Assembly (NCBI GenBank): GCA_009192285.1
Contig: WBVU01000017.1
Coordinates: 744,001-808,000, forward strand
From: Morchella semilibera
Lineage: Eukaryota > Ascomycota > Pezizomycetes > Pezizales > Morchellaceae
Reading direction: 5' to 3'
DNA length: 64,000 nt
Part shown: positions 10,785 through 28,800 of the stretch, in pieces
Position numbering within the stretch: the first letter of the stretch is position 1
Layout of the letters: the number at the start of each line of letters is the position of its first letter
Position numbers and translations under genes: made by a program
The notes under the pieces: generated by a model
What the model saw: only the letters and a program-made list of their open reading frames with translations
What the model was told of the DNA's origin: nothing
The model's database searches: none

Positions 10785-12923
10785 AATACCGTGACCGCGG
10801 TCCTTAAGGAGACGGAGGTGTGGTATGTGGGAAACAAGACGGACGAGAAGAGGGGGAGGGTGGGAGAAAAGAAGGTGGAGTACTAGTTGTGGAAGAGCTG
10901 GTGGTTGATAGCCGGGCTGGGGACGGAACGGTAAGGTTGCCGGAGACTGAATTGTGGTAAATTTTCCTTAGGACGTAGGTGTTTATTTAGTGGTATAGAC
11001 TGGGGGAGAAAGCGTGAAGAAAACGAGGGGGGAGGGGGGCAGTCTATAAAGTAACAGGTAGATGAGGTAGTAGTAGTGGTGGTGGTAGTGGTAGTAAACT
11101 TGTGTAGTGCAAAGTAGGGGCCTGGTATGGTTATGTTATGTATGGGGTGTTATGTGGAGTTTCGTCTCAAGGCCATGTGGTATTTCCCGCTACTGCACTC
11201 AGTTCCCGTGGTCAGGTCTCTCAATCTTGAGATCTCCCTATTTTAGAGCAGGCCCATTCGTATTGGGGATGAGTTTTGATGGTCGTATTTCTCGTCTATA
11301 TCGTGATCCCACAGTAGCAGAAAAGTAGTAGTAGTGGTAGTAGTGGTAGTAGTGGTAGTAGTGGTAGTAGTGGTAGTAGTGGTAGTAGCAGCAGCAGCAG
11401 CAGCAGGCGTCACAAGTGGTACATAAAAAAGAGCGAAGAAAATAGCACTGAATAGACTAGCAAAAGGGAGAGAAGGAGAAAATAGAGAGAAGGAGAGAGA
11501 GTGAATTGCTGCCGCAATTCAAGGTCGACGTGCGCAAGCCTTGGCGCATATGTGTGTGCTACTCTGCAAAGAAACAGAATTGTGGTGGGTAATAAATCCC
11601 ACTCCGTCACAGGATCGCCTCCCAACAAATCCATTTCATGCCCTAAGTAGCTACATGTAACTAGATCATCATACATGTAGCTGATTTGATGACAACCACT
11701 GATCGTAAACAACTCTTAAGAAACTCACATCAACAACAACAACAGTGCTTAATTCCCCCTCCCCCGCGCAAATCAGTTAACCAGATCAATACTAACCACT
11801 TCCAGAAAACTGATAATTATTACGGTATTACAACTCCTCACCTTTCACAGCAGGTCGAAATTCCGTGATGACCACTGCTGTTATTCGGTTGGGAGCAGAT
11901 TCACCCCTCAGCTGAACCAACGTGATCTATTACCGGCTAGATACGCTGCACCACCTCGGCCTAAGACAGCGAGATCACACCCCAAGTGCATGGATCATGT
12001 CTGAGCATGTGAATATCGGACATCACTTATCAACCAGCGAATCAATTTTGAAGAGACGAGTGATCCTGTATGCTGGACTTTAAATTTCATCGTCTTCAAC
12101 TGTCTACTAACAAACCGCAAAATAAAATAAATATACAAAAGAAAAAGAAAAAGAGAAAACCCCCCCACGGTAGGATCACCACATCATCCCTAATCCCCCA
12201 TCGATTGACATGCCGCTATCCTTCTTGGCATGTCAGAGGAGCCGCTTGTCCGCTTTTCTAGTCTTGTGAAACCAGCCAAGCTGTAAATTTCCGAGGTCAA
12301 TGATATCACTGCGCTAAAGGTCAAGACTACATGTAACCTTTAAGCCACGGTACAATCTATTCAAGCGGGTGAGTTGTGGGGGGGGGGGGGGGAGCATTTA
12401 TATAAAACTAAAGGTTTTCAAGAATGAACTGCGCAGAAATATGTACTATCGATCGATAAACTACTCAAAAGAAGAAGAAAAAGAAAGCACTCGACGCTGG
12501 TACTCGGTTGCAGTTTATTCGATTCCCAGTTTAGAGTATTTTCAACCGAATCATCAGGTATCACTCATTACCAAGCTTCCAGAAGCTTCCGCAACCAACG
12601 ATATCAACCTTCAACATCAGCCTCAACCATCTCTCCCCCCAAACATACCACAAAAACTAGGCCAACACAGAAGGTAGGGGGGAAATAGGGATAAAAAAAA
12701 AAGAAAGGAAAGGAAAACAGAGTACGACCCACTATACATACAAATACACACACGCACATAAGACAAAAGAAATAGTAATTCAATAACCGGCCCTGCTGCA
12801 TTCACATCAATCAATTCACATTACCGTAACTATTTTCGTACCACCCAAAAAAGAAAAGGGAAGAAAAACAGGGGGGAAATAATAAGATGAAGATAAAGGG
12901 GGATCTAGGTTAGGTAATGATAA
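10785..12923. other. intergenic between the 5' side of SLC1 and 3' side of SMC3
   Basis: No gene is supported. The part next to SLC1 is G/A-rich on this strand (pyrimidine-rich as the promoter strand). It contains GTAGTGGTG-like simple sequence near 11065-11096, the microsatellite at 11325-11406, TACATGTA sites near 11651, 11671 and 12331, and a 15-nt G run at 12378-12392. Confidence 0.5.
11325..11406. repeat. 9-bp microsatellite followed by an AGC run
   Basis: A GTAGTAGTG-type unit of 9 bp repeats about six to eight times, then passes into (AGC)n to about 11406. It lies some 550 bp upstream of the SLC1 start. Confidence 0.9.
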
Positions 12924-16822
<3,899 letters not shown>

Positions 16823-18826
16823 GATGGCGGGGTTTCCTTGCGCGCTCCGGCGACAGGATTGCGGGTGGTGAGTTTATTTTAATAAACCGTAGGGCTGCGA
16901 GTGGATGGCGGGAGTGGTGGGGTTTCTTATATTCAAGTGTCTCTGGAGGTGGGAAGGATATGTATCTAGGTATTATTTACGCAGTCGCGCGGAGGTTGAT
17001 TGAGCGACGCGTGAGAACTCAACAAGTGGCGGTGGTGGTCACGGGTCTTGGCGGTGGCTAGAGTAGGCATCAGCCCCATGACGTACGGATTTGGTGCTTG
17101 CTTTTGCCTATCGATCACTTTGGGTGAATGAAGGAAGGAAGGGGGATCGAGGGTTTAGTATCTACGTGCATAACCTTGTTGTATATACTTGTATGTTGGT
17201 AATTGTTAGTTTCTGGTTTGTTCTGGGATGATGAGTGGGCATCTTGGGGTCAATGATGGTTTCTGCATCTCTTGGCGGGTACCTTTTGAGGTGTAACCCA
17301 TTTTAGGTCTTTTGGCCAAAATTAAAAGACAATACATATATCTAAGACAGTAGTGTGTCTGCCTACCACTATGTAGCCTACAGTGTTCCTACAGAAACTA
17401 GGGCCATACAGAATTACTCTCTACTACTCTTGAGTGCTTAGTATTTGTAGTGATGGTGAAGGTGAGTCTGAGTGACGGTAATGGCCTAGAGACATTTTGT
17501 CTTCTATGATCCCTGTGCAGCAGCACTGTGAAAGAACGTGCCAACACTTTAGCCCTCGACAAGAAGGTTCAAGGGATAAACTTTTAGGCAAAAGCACCTC
17601 TTCGGGACTCTAGGGGAAAGAAAAACATTAATTTAGACACGTAATTAGGTATCAGGTAGGGTTGGTCATTGGTTTAAACAAAGTTACCGCGCAGGAAGTG
17701 TATACTACAGTAAGTTGAATTCTGTCTGCTGGCGGTTGCCATCGCAACGCGCGTGCAGGGTTGCCACACAACGGCTTTGTCGAGGAATAACACGCATCGC
17801 GCAGGGGATGGGCATACACTCAGCCATACACACACCCACCTTCTTCCCTTTTCTCTCTGGCAGGCCCACCATCCCCTGCTGCTCCATCAACAAACTCAGC
17901 CATAAACAACTCTGCAGAACGAGTGAGCAGAGAGAGAGTGACTGAGTGAATGAGAAAGTGTGAGTGAGGGAGTGCGTGAGTGAATGGGAGAGTGTCATTA
18001 TACCCGGCCCGTCACCTATCACCTCTCTACTTGATCCCCGTCAGTCATCCACACATTTATGAATCCTGCCCCCCCAAAACCAAACCAAACCAAACCAAAC
18101 CATATCATAACCAATACACAAAAACACACTCCCACACATACAACTACAACAACCTCACTTACATTAACTACTACCAACCTTCTTTATACCACGGCTTCTA
18201 CAGAAAAAATAATCATTCACTACACTTATAATCAGTTTTTTTTTTTAAAGGAATACTCATCCCCACACCCCCATCCCCATTCTCAGCTTCGTTTCAGTAT
18301 TCACCCTGGCTTCACCACCGTGTACATCACGCTATCACGTTATCCGCTCGCTGCAGTCTTAATCATCAGCAAAAAAACCAAAACAACACAACGACAACGA
18401 AACAACAAAAGACAAAGAGTAGCCCCCATTCGGTGGTATCGTCACCACCAGCAACATTAGTGGAGTCAACGGTGGTCCTCTCGTCGCTCCCCTGAAGTCT
18501 GTTACTACCTCTCCATCGCCCTCTCCGTCCCTCTCTCTCCTTCTCTCTCCTCCCCACTCATCCCACAACTATCCCAGTAAGCCCTCACCCTGGATCTCTT
18601 CTCATCCCTCCTTTCCCCTCTTAAACGTCCTACTACAGCCACTACTACCGCTGTTCCAGAACACCCCCAATCATCCGCGAAATCGCTCCATGGTCATTTC
18701 GGGTTTGGTTCCTTCCGACGAGCTTTCCTCCCCCCACAACCCCGTCCCGTTGCCACCATCCTACCCCCGAGCAGCAGCGAGCAGAGACCTGAGTCTGTGT
18801 CTGCCGCTTTCGTGCCGCTCGATAAT
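16823..18826. promoter_or_regulatory. shared 2-kb divergent upstream region of SMC3 and CDC27
   Basis: Both genes start outward from this spacer. It contains a CCAAA-type simple repeat (about 18073-18102) and a strongly pyrimidine-rich stretch from about 18470 to the CDC27 start, typical of fungal leaders. No coding sequence is supported; short open frames show no conserved features. Individual regulatory sites could not be assigned. Confidence 0.5.
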
Positions 18827-21581
18827 ATGTCACCCGCTATACAGCAGCCCCATGTCATCGCGCAATTCCGCCAACTGATATGGCAGGCCCTGGACACAGA
18901 ATCTCTGCCAACGGCCTTGTTTGTGGCTGAACGGCTGTTCGCCTACGATCCAAAGGGCGCTGATTCGGCCCACATACACGCTGTGTGTTTGTATAGAGAT
19001 GGCCAGTACCAGGCTGCGCTGAGTGTGGCGAAGAATTGGCCAAAGCATGTGGGTTGTGCTTACGTTTACGCGCAGTGTTGTTTGAAGCTTGGTGGGGGGA
19101 GAGAGAGCGAAGGCGTTACTGTGTTGGAGGGGTGTAGACGACAATGGACCGGGACTAGTTCGTGGAGTGAGTTCTTCTACTCCATGATGAATTGTAATTG
19201 CGGCGGTTATTGACGCCCTGTCTTTCTTGTAGGTCAACATTCAGACACGGAGAGAAGGGCAATTCCAGACGCTGCCTCAATAAGCTTCTTGATTGGGAAG
19301 CTGTGGCACGCACTTGGTGATGTAAAAAAGGCAGTGGAAGCATATGTGGCAGCTGTGAAGATTAATCCATTTCTCTGGGAGGCATTCATTGGGCTGTGCG
19401 AAACTGGTATTGTTACCCCTCCGGTGACTCCCTTGTGAGTGCTAATTCGAGTCCTCTACCCAGGCGTAAATCTTCGAGTTGGTAATATTTTCAAGCCTAC
19501 AGCGGAGATGCTTGAATCGCTCAAACTTCCCTCGGCAAGTTCAATAAGCGTTTCAGGCACAATACCTGAAGAAAATGCATCCATAAACGGTCTGCGAAAC
19601 ACTTCAGAAAACCTTCAGAACGACCCTTTCTCCTCCACAAATGGTGGTGCGAGGGACCGCGATCTTGCTTTCAATAACCATCCATCCTTCTTTAATAGAT
19701 TAAACGAGGGCTTGGGTAACATTGGGGAGGTTGAGACTCCGACAGCGCAGTCCTCAAATCCATCATCGCATGAGATGCTTGGTGGGGGCAATATGAACGC
19801 CATTCCGGAAAAGCCCCCACCTGTTCGTAAGACCCGTGCAACGACTACTGAAATTACGGCAAGGAAGCTTTCAAGTAGAAACACTCGTGAAATTTCGGAT
19901 AACTCGAAGCGCTCAACGGCAACTACAACAGTATCACAGGAATCTACAGTCATCGCCGCACCAGCGCGTAGGAGTACACGGCTGACAAGCAAATTTACAA
20001 GCAAGCTCGGTGTGGGCGCAGAGCGGGAAACAAGACTAGCAACCAAAGAACGGGAAAGAGAAGCCAAGAAGATGAAGTCGACAGGAAGCCGCAGCAGAAG
20101 CTTACACATCAGCAGCGGGACCGCCGCCGCGGCAAAGGAGCGAGAGAAGGAGAGAGACAAAGGAGGGAACAGCGAAGATGTTAATGTTCGTAACGGCTCC
20201 TCCACCACTACTACTGTCTCAATTGAATTCACAGAGTCTCCTGAGTCCAAGCGGGCTACAAGAGCTACCACCGCAACAATTGCCTCAAAAAGGAAACAAA
20301 TGGCATCAGCGGATCCGTCACTAACGAGAATACGAAAAAAACAGATGACCGATGCCGCGGCCGCGCAGAAGCCAGTTGTCGCCGCCCCGACGGTGACGTT
20401 GAAACCGCTGACTGACTTGAAGAAAGAGGAGGCAATGTACTTTGTATTAGATTTGTTTAAGAAGTTGGGGACCGGCTACTTTAGCCTTAGTAGGTTTCAT
20501 TGTAGAGAAGCGCTTCAGGCGTTTAGCACGCTGCCAACGAGTCAGAAGGAGACGCCATGGGTTCAAAGTGCAATCGGAAGAGCTCATTATGAGATGGCCA
20601 ACTACGCCGATGTTTGTGCGCCTTGATGCGAGTGAAGAAGTCTAAGTGACTAACAACAGAAATAGGCTGAACGAAGTTTCTTGAAAGTACGACAACTCGA
20701 CCCTGTGCGGACAAAAGATATGGAGGTTTTCTCCACGATTCTTTGGCACCAGCGGAAAGATGTTGAGCTATCATACCTTGCCCACGAATTGGTTGATCTG
20801 GACCGGCTCTCCCCCGAGTCTTGGTGTGCGCTTGGAAACTGCTTTTCCCTGCAACGGGACCACGATCAAGCCTTAAAATGTTTCAAACGTGCTACACAGC
20901 TCAACCCCAAACTTGCTTATGCCTTTACCCTACAAGGACACGAACATGTTTCCAACGAAGAATATGAAAAGGCACTCTCATCTTACCGCTCCGCTATTGC
21001 CGCCGACTCGCGTCACTATAACGCCTGGTATGGCCTTGGCAAGGTATTCGAGAAGATGGGCAAGTACGATATTGCGGAAAAGCACTTCCGCACCGCGACC
21101 AAGATAAATCCTACCAATGCTGTTCTTGTATGTTGTGTCGGAATGGTTCTTGAGAAAAATAAAGATTATACAGGAGCGTTGGGGCAGTATAAGATTGCAT
21201 GCGAGATGGCACCCGGGAGTGCTCTCAGTAGATTTAAAAAGGCGCGAACGCTTATGAGCCTCAAGATGTATCCTTCAGCTCTGAATGAACTGAAAGTACT
21301 GAAGGATATTGCGCCTGATGAGGCGAATGTGCACTTTTTACTGGGAAAGCTGTATAAGCTATTGAAGGATAAAAAGAACGCAATTAAGCACTTTACGGAT
21401 GCGATGAATCTGGATCCTAAGGTAGGACCTTCTAATATTTTTTTCCCCGGTGAGTACATGCTAATCAAGGTGGTTATTATAGGCTGGTCATCTTATCAAA
21501 GAAGCGATCGAAAACCTCGATGATGACGATGAATCATATTCAGCCGAGGATCCGGAAGTCAACCGGTTCCTTGATCATTAA
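18827..21581 (+). CDS. CDC27: anaphase-promoting complex subunit CDC27/APC3
   Basis: Exons 18827-19166, 19233-19406, 19464-20611, 20666-21421 and 21483-21581 join in frame to 838 residues. CDC27 is a TPR scaffold of the APC/C ubiquitin ligase; in known systems it binds the IR tails of Cdc20/Cdh1 activators. The N-terminal APC3 region (residues about 1-190) has the usual IAQFRQLIWQALD start and continues to FCETG/VNLRVGN-like sequence across intron 2. A Ser/Thr/Arg-rich disordered linker fills about 200-510. Then come tandem TPRs, six of them clear in exon 4 (555-806), with consensus endings such as LNP and INP. The C-terminus is acidic (DDDDE-like). The ATG at 18827 is the first in-frame ATG and fits the family start; an in-frame GTG at 18797 is not needed. 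Divergent from SMC3. Confidence 0.95.
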
Positions 21582-24500
21582 TAGATACCATTAAAATGCA
21601 GAACTGTGTTTTATGGGCGCGCTTTTTTGATTTTAATGGCTTTGATGATCAGACGAAACGAATGACGAATCGGCATCCAGAAAAAAAGAGTATTATTATT
21701 GAGGGTGGACTGAGCCGGTATAGAAAAATAATTGGATCGTTGGGCTTGTGTGTGGTGTACAGGTTCTTGTGGGTAAAAAAAAAAAGCAGGCGGGGGGTGG
21801 TGGTTTTTTTCTTTTTTTTTCTTTTTTTTTCTTTTTTGCATACCCTTTTATTTTGTGGGTAGGTTGCTTACTGTACCTACTACCAACGGGAAATTCGGCG
21901 TTCTTTTTCTCGGGTTAAGGGAAAGGGTCTTCTCTTACATATTTTTTGTATAATTCTTTTACGACCTTCCTTTCTTTGAAGAGGGTGAGGAGGGGGGCGG
22001 CGTGGTGGTTGATTGCATTGATCATGATTGTGTGCTTGCTTTATTCCATTCTTTCACCCCTCTCTACCTTCTCTACTCCATGAGGGATGCTCTTGCTCTT
22101 ATTGTTTTTCTTTTTATTCTGATGAGACTATTAACTCCTTACCCTTCACCCTTTTTCTCACTATACCTTTCTCCGCCACGATTAACTATTACTACTCCCT
22201 TCTGTTCTCTCTTCCCTTCATTTCTGTTTTACTGCAAGCGGTTCTTTTCCCTTTACTTTTATGGGCATGGGTGTGTTTTGGGCGCTTCTTACTTGTTCCT
22301 TGAATACAGGGGTTCTCACTATTCTTTTTTTTGGCTTTTTTTTTCTTTACTACCGTGCTATCGTGGGTTAAAGGGGTGGGAACGGTTACTCTTGGTCATA
22401 TTGTATTGGTAGGTTAGGTTAGGATAGGACTGCGCGGCAGTTGGCGGTGATGAAATATACGGTTATAGGTAGAGTTTTGGATTGTTTTCTTGAAGGTAGG
22501 GTGACTGTATGAATTCTGTGTAGAGATTGCTTTGTATTTTTTTAATGTGTATATAGTGAACTTTCCGTTGTGCTGGTACCCGCATATCCGTTATGTATTG
22601 GCGCACCCACCAAAGGGCACAGAATCCCGAGAATTTACTCATTTCTCCTCATATTATGCATGTAGTATTTAGGCACCAAAATGAGTCTAGACACATGTCG
22701 GTTACAGGCCTTGTTCATAAGGGGGAGTCCTCAGGTAAGTGTCTAAAGATGTCTTTTTACTGCTTTTCTCCTATAACTTTGCTACCGTCCTAGGAATTTA
22801 ATATACGAATCTCCTGTATCGAAATTATATTGTACCTGGTAAGTTAAGCTTTGTTATATCTATGGAAATTTATGTGCTCTGCTCAAACCTCAATTTTTGG
22901 TGTGTTTTGATGGCTGCGTCAATACATATTGGATATGCGAGTGGAGAGTCAAAGAGAATTGGTAATAATAATGAAAGCCATGTTCGCTAGCTGCCAGCTG
23001 TTCTACTATATCAATATACAGAAGTATTATTACATATTTAGAAATGACTACTAACCCCGTCCTATAGTCGAGACGGTGTCATTAGGTGATATATTCACGG
23101 TTGTGTTTTGGGAAGCAATATATATGACGGGATAATTGCTCGTTTTGGTGCTACCAAAGCGCGAGTGAGATTTTGTGACTGGGGGGAGAAACTGGATCAA
23201 CTGCACTAACTCGGTAGTAATTAAATAGGATATGGGCTTTGTAGAACAATTACCGTATCCGCTAAAATTTCATTATGGGATTGGTTGAATTGTATCTGTT
23301 GTAGTTGGCGGCCATCGACTGTGGCTGAGCTCTGTACTGACTATCCCTTCGTCTGGCAAGAAATGCTGACCCCGCTCAAAAAGCAATTGTTTGTGTGGCT
23401 TTACTAACAGACCCTCTTATTAAATAATAGATCTCTAATACAAATTGAATCCCTCTATCATAGGGGGCCAGCATTGCCAGACTAAGGGATACTTATGCAG
23501 TTTGGGCGCCTTTTTGGCGCCCCCCAACAAACCCCACCGAAGAGCCGAATTAAACAACCTTTACTGTTTTTCTTGCTCATCACTCCAGAAATGCTCAGGT
23601 CAAAGAAGGCCTCTGTCTGTGGTGATGAGCTCAAGAGTACTGATATTAAACTACAGGGAGTGTATCAAACGCTAGCACACCAGTGCCAGCGCGGCGGATT
23701 TTTGTCCGGTTGCCTTCTTATCAGCTACCTTCTTCTGGAGGAAATAAGGCCCTTTTCAACCACCCTATTAAAATAGATATGAGATGAATTTACTAGTAGT
23801 GCAACAGCGTTCAGAGATAAGTGCCAGACGAGAGCGTATCTCGAGGGAATTGTTCCAATACCATCATATTAAGGCTTTATTTGGTTAAATCCCATGTGTA
23901 TTCTATTTGGCCTTTTTCTACTTATCTTTCATAAAAACATGTAAAGTGTATCATTGCATGCTGGTGATATCACGTGCCAATGAGGCAGAGGCCAAATGTG
24001 TCAGCAGCAGATAAAGCCAGTTTGTGTCACCCAATAAACCTAACCTAAGGTCCGTTTCATATCTTACGCTGCACCTTCCAGAAAATGATAACTCACCCGC
24101 ATGAATATCCGCAGAGAACACCGGCCGTCATATGTGCATGCGCATATATTGATCACCAGTAGTCCTCTGTTTACATCGGTCTGTTTCCAACATCGGCATT
24201 CCACCAATCTTGGCATGTCGCCAGGGTCATCATCAATCTATCGCTCTTGCATGGATGCTAACGTCATGGTACCTAACTAGACATGCGGACTGTCAAAGGA
24301 CCTGGAAAGGGGACATTCCCTGCATAAAGCACTGGGATTCCGGGTGATCTTCTGCAGCTGTCTCGCACGTTATGGGTATCGCTTGTTATTCTCTGTATTA
24401 TGAGCCTAATGATAGGGGGCTAACCGCGTAGTACACTGGAATCTAGAAACGCTGCGTTTTGCTATTACTAGAACACAGCAGGATTCAGCCCCCCAAACCC

Positions 24501-24915
24501 GAAGGCTATGATAGAGGTTCTGTAAGGCGTCAGGCCAGACGGAGCTAGGCAGCTTGGCTTTTGGCCTTCCGGTAAGAAAGAAAGGAGAGGGGCTCGATTA
24601 TATAGTCACGAGTGCGTAACAAGGCTCCTGTATAGAATTTGTTTATTTATTGAATAACAGCTAGGTATCTTCTCGTTCCGCAGATACGCTTCCCGCCGGA
24701 ACAGTTGTTGATTGGTTGGTTTTAGTGGGGAACCCCCGGCTTAGGAGGCAGGGAACCAGATTTAACATCGATATCTTCCTCTTTCGATTACTAATTTATG
24801 GGGGGAATACTTTAATATTCTGTGATTACTGCTGAGGCTGGTTCGGGCTTCTAGACTTGAAAATGCGCTCACTGGGGTAACAATCTCTTCGGGGCGAATT
24901 ATCGGTGAGTTTCAC

Positions 24916-25011
24916 TGTATAGTGCTGGGTAATAAGTCATCGGGCGGAACGCTACTAGAGTGCGCATTTGCAAGCAGAACTGTCCGATGACTTATTACCT
25001 ACCGCTGTACA
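24916..25011. repeat. 96-bp inverted-repeat element
   Basis: Two arms face each other: each contains GGTAATAAGTCATCGG, perfect over 16 bp, with a further imperfect outer part starting TGTA. The centre is about 40 bp. This is the size and form of a small MITE or hairpin element; no target-site duplication was clear. Confidence 0.6.
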
Positions 25012-25723
25012 CGCAAAGGAAACATAACTGCACATAAGCATGCGTTGCTAAGAAACACCTATCCAGACGGGTACATACCCTAGTGTGCCCCCGAAACTGG
25101 AGCCATGGTCATCGTAAGGGTCGGTTATATCCATGAGATAGGATTGGGGCAGTGATTTCCTAAAATCCTCAAGGAGGAACGTATAAGTTAAAACTCGATG
25201 TGAAGTTAACAATCGGCAGTCAGTACTTCACCCCGTCACATCTCTGTCACAGAGCAAGGATGAGGACTGATTCCTGCAACCTCAAGATATTACTTTTAAA
25301 TCCCTCTTGCAACCTGCAATGTCCGAATATTGATCAGGATTCGGTGGTTTCTTCCGGTCCTCTTAATCGCGATATCGCCCCAACCGGGATCAATCTTGGC
25401 CTGAGTGTAACAGTAACTTTGGCCTTGGTGTAACGGTTTCTGGGATATGATCCTTGCGGGAACTCTCAGAAGGGAGCTCGAAAAAAACTCCCGGTGGTAA
25501 CGCCATTCTGACTCTGCGAGCCAGATCTCTGTCGTGCCCTTATAGGACGCGTGGGAGTTTGGGTAGAGCTTAATGTATCCAGAAATCGTAGCATTCTGCG
25601 GTAGTGCGCAACAGAGGGGAATCGGTTAGGGAGTTGCGCGGAGCTGATTGAGGTTGGTTATACTTGAATCGTGGACCGGTTATTCTTGTTTCGGTACCGT
25701 GGCTAGCACGAGCATTAAATGAG

Positions 25724-25841
25724 GGTCCGTTTAGCAACAGGCCAGAATGCAGTTTTCACCCCTGCAAGCTCCGTTTCAACGATCTTTTTGTTAGGCTTTG
25801 ATCCTTGGAAACTCCGTTTTGTCTAGTTGTCAAACGGGCCC
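25724..25841. mobile_element. hAT-like MITE
   Basis: The ends are GGTCCGTTTAGCAAC and, on the other strand, GGGCCCGTTTGACAAC, giving imperfect terminal inverted repeats. They are bordered by TAAATGAG on the left (25716-25723) and CAAATGAG on the right (25842-25849), an 8-bp near-duplication as made by hAT transposases. The 118-bp interior has no coding capacity. Confidence 0.65.
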
Positions 25842-28800
25842 CAAATGAGTCTTATAAGTGCCGAGGGCGCCATCAACCAGGTAATAAGTTAGTTATAGAT
25901 GGGCTACGACTAGATCTTGTGATGTCCAATCAGATCATGTCATGTCACTCGGTTATTTTTCAAGCTAAAGCCATCTAATAGTAGCTGCATGTATACACCA
26001 GCAATAAATTACGAAAGGAATTAGCGCGCGGCTCTTTAACTAACCGCGTAGAGATCTCTTCTGTTAGTAGCTACACTAATGAGTACTTATATCTTGGCCC
26101 CTTGGCCCGAGAATCTTGATCTTGCTCTGCTGCTAGGAGTTTGTATATTCCATAAATACTTGTATGTACCCGTTAATAAAAAGTTGATGCCTAAGCAATC
26201 GTGCCGCATGATGAAGTTCTAACCTCATTTTGGTAACAAACGCCTCCTAAGGAAAGTTGAGTCACAATTAAGGTTTACTGATCAAGTAAGAATTGCACGA
26301 TTATAAATACATGTATACATGTATGTACAAGTAAATATCTAAACTGCCGGCTAGCCATGCAGCTAGTACCATCATGTCCGCAACTAACCGCATGTAAAAC
26401 AGGGGCATAAACATGAGAGTGCGACGGTATAGTCAGTTGATTAAAGCCCTCTGGGTTCTTTATAAATTAAAAGCAAAAACAGTCTTTATAGGAAACGTAT
26501 TTTCGAATTCGTCCGCTTATTGAATGTACATTCATATTACATCACTCGGAAGATATACCTAATCAATCATCTTGCTGCCCAAGGATATGGTGGCAAAGGC
26601 TTGTAAATGAACTTCGACGCCCTTTTTGACGATCTTATAAAGTTCCCCCATTGCTTATACCCCCAAGCCGTCGGGGGCGGGGCAAAAACGCTATGAGTAA
26701 TTCTACTAGCCTGTTTGACAAAACTAGTGGCTTCACTCATTGATATATCGCGCCAGATATTTTGAGGCCGGGGTAACTCATCGGAGCTGTGAGAAAAAAA
26801 TACTAACTCGAGAATCACCATGATCATGCGAGACACATTCACGTGTCAATATCTTGCTCTCGGATTTTCAAGCAAAGCAACACCTGCTGCGTTCAGAGCA
26901 CCCTCCCGTCACCAGCAGCCCTATGCTTTTTACAGGCCGGCAGTTCGCTTGGAAAGATATGGGAACATATAGCCACTGAGTTCGGATGAACTACCCCAGC
27001 CACTATATTTCCTTTCGGTACTAGCAAAGATCCCATTTAGGTGTATACGTATATTATCACCCATACATCCAGAATTTACGGCTGTGCTATATTGATGGCG
27101 GCTAGACCTCTAGTCTCATAGGCATCCGTACTCTAAAACCTTGATTATGATGCGCATAAGCGAGTTTAAGCTTCTAGCCTTAATCCTTCCAGCAGGTATC
27201 CATACCAAATTAGGTGGCCATTGTAGACTAGATATTCAATTAAGGGAGTACGCTTTTAAATCCCAGGGAACCCCGTTGGGCCATATGACCTCTAGAAGCG
27301 GAGCAAAACTTGATCTATCTGATAAGAGATCCCTGGTCCCACATGACACCTGCAACTGACACCACCAACTTAATGCTGAAGGATCCTCAATCAACAACAT
27401 GCCAGCTGTTCTAGGCCTACTTTGTGGAACCCCGTCCCTTTGTGATGCCTAAAGCCTTGGGGTAAACCTTCAGAACCCTGTTGGCTCCATACTGGAGGTT
27501 TTAACGGGTGCTGCCCAATGATTGTTCCAGAATCCGCGGCACTTGACAACTGACCGCAAATCGATCTCAACCCAAAGCCACGATCTGTGCAGGTTCCATA
27601 TGCGAATAACTCTGGATCATTGTGTTGGGCAGAGTTGATCAACCTCCTCCTGCGGGTGGAATTTAACGTTTTCCGCATAAACCCGCCCACGATTGACAGC
27701 AGATATAAGGGCCTCTATCCCAGTTGTAGTCCGGCCAGAGTTCGAGTATCCAGGGACCTGAACAAAACCCCCAGTAGATCCTGCGCCTGATAGTCCTGGT
27801 TGGTACATGCAGCTAAGCCCAACTGGATCGGATTCTGAATAAAACCCTGCAGCTGTTCCTAATGTGATATTTGTAACATGTATTATTAAGATCGGTACTT
27901 AATAGATGCATTAATAATGTACGGGAGACCTAGGGATGAAAAGTCTTGCAGCAGATTCGACACGTCCTAACGCACAAACTCTCGAGGCCTGGAGGGTCTG
28001 GGATGTGTATCTCCAAGCACCGGACGGTTCTTGAAGAAAGTTATGTGCAGTGGTCGTTTCTTAAAGGATATTCGTGACCACCAAAACCCGCTTTATGCCT
28101 AATGAACCCGAAACCTGTCGGTATCCCTTCATGTAACCTGTTGTAATGTAATCCGGACAAACCCCTTTCGGGCCACCCGGGTGAGACCCCTGCCAATACC
28201 GATGTTGTTATTGGGCGGTTTGCAGAGCCTGCTTTGCACAAACCCATCAAATACGCAGAGACGTGCCTTTAAATAGTCAACTTGCCTAGAAATGTTATAA
28301 ATGTGATGATTGAATAAGTCTATCACTAGACGTCAAAGCTCAATCCAGGTTTAAGTGGGGCCTGATAAATATAGCATTTTCACAGCCGTTGCGTTTGCTG
28401 GCTGACACTCCCGGTTAATAATACCATTTTATGGAATGGGTCAGTGCTTCGGCAAACACAACCGTGACGTTTCTGCTGTCAAAATTGTTGCCATGCTAGA
28501 TCCCGTGTCGTGATAAGCGAAGCTGTTGTCTAGGCCTCTTACTGATTCTGGGTTTCAAGGAGCCCATAAGAAGCCCGTTCCCGTACCTTTAAAGCCGAAC
28601 CTGTTGGAAATTCTACCTAGATGGAAGGAACAGGGTAGATATTGTACAGGTATGTCGAGGGGTACAAGGGGCAGAATTCGGAGTGGCGTGACCCATATGT
28701 ACTGTATGTAATACTGACCTTGGTACAATTTATTGCGGAGCAGCCAGCGTCTCAACGGTCAAACGTTCCCACCTTCTTTCCTCTTTCCCACTTTCTCAAC

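Noticed and set aside
17700-18570. Short frames between SMC3 and CDC27
   Set aside because: They follow simple repeats and CT-rich DNA and lack conserved features.
18797-18826. Upstream GTG start for CDC27
   Set aside because: An ATG at 18827 fits the family N-terminus and nuclear fungal genes start with ATG.
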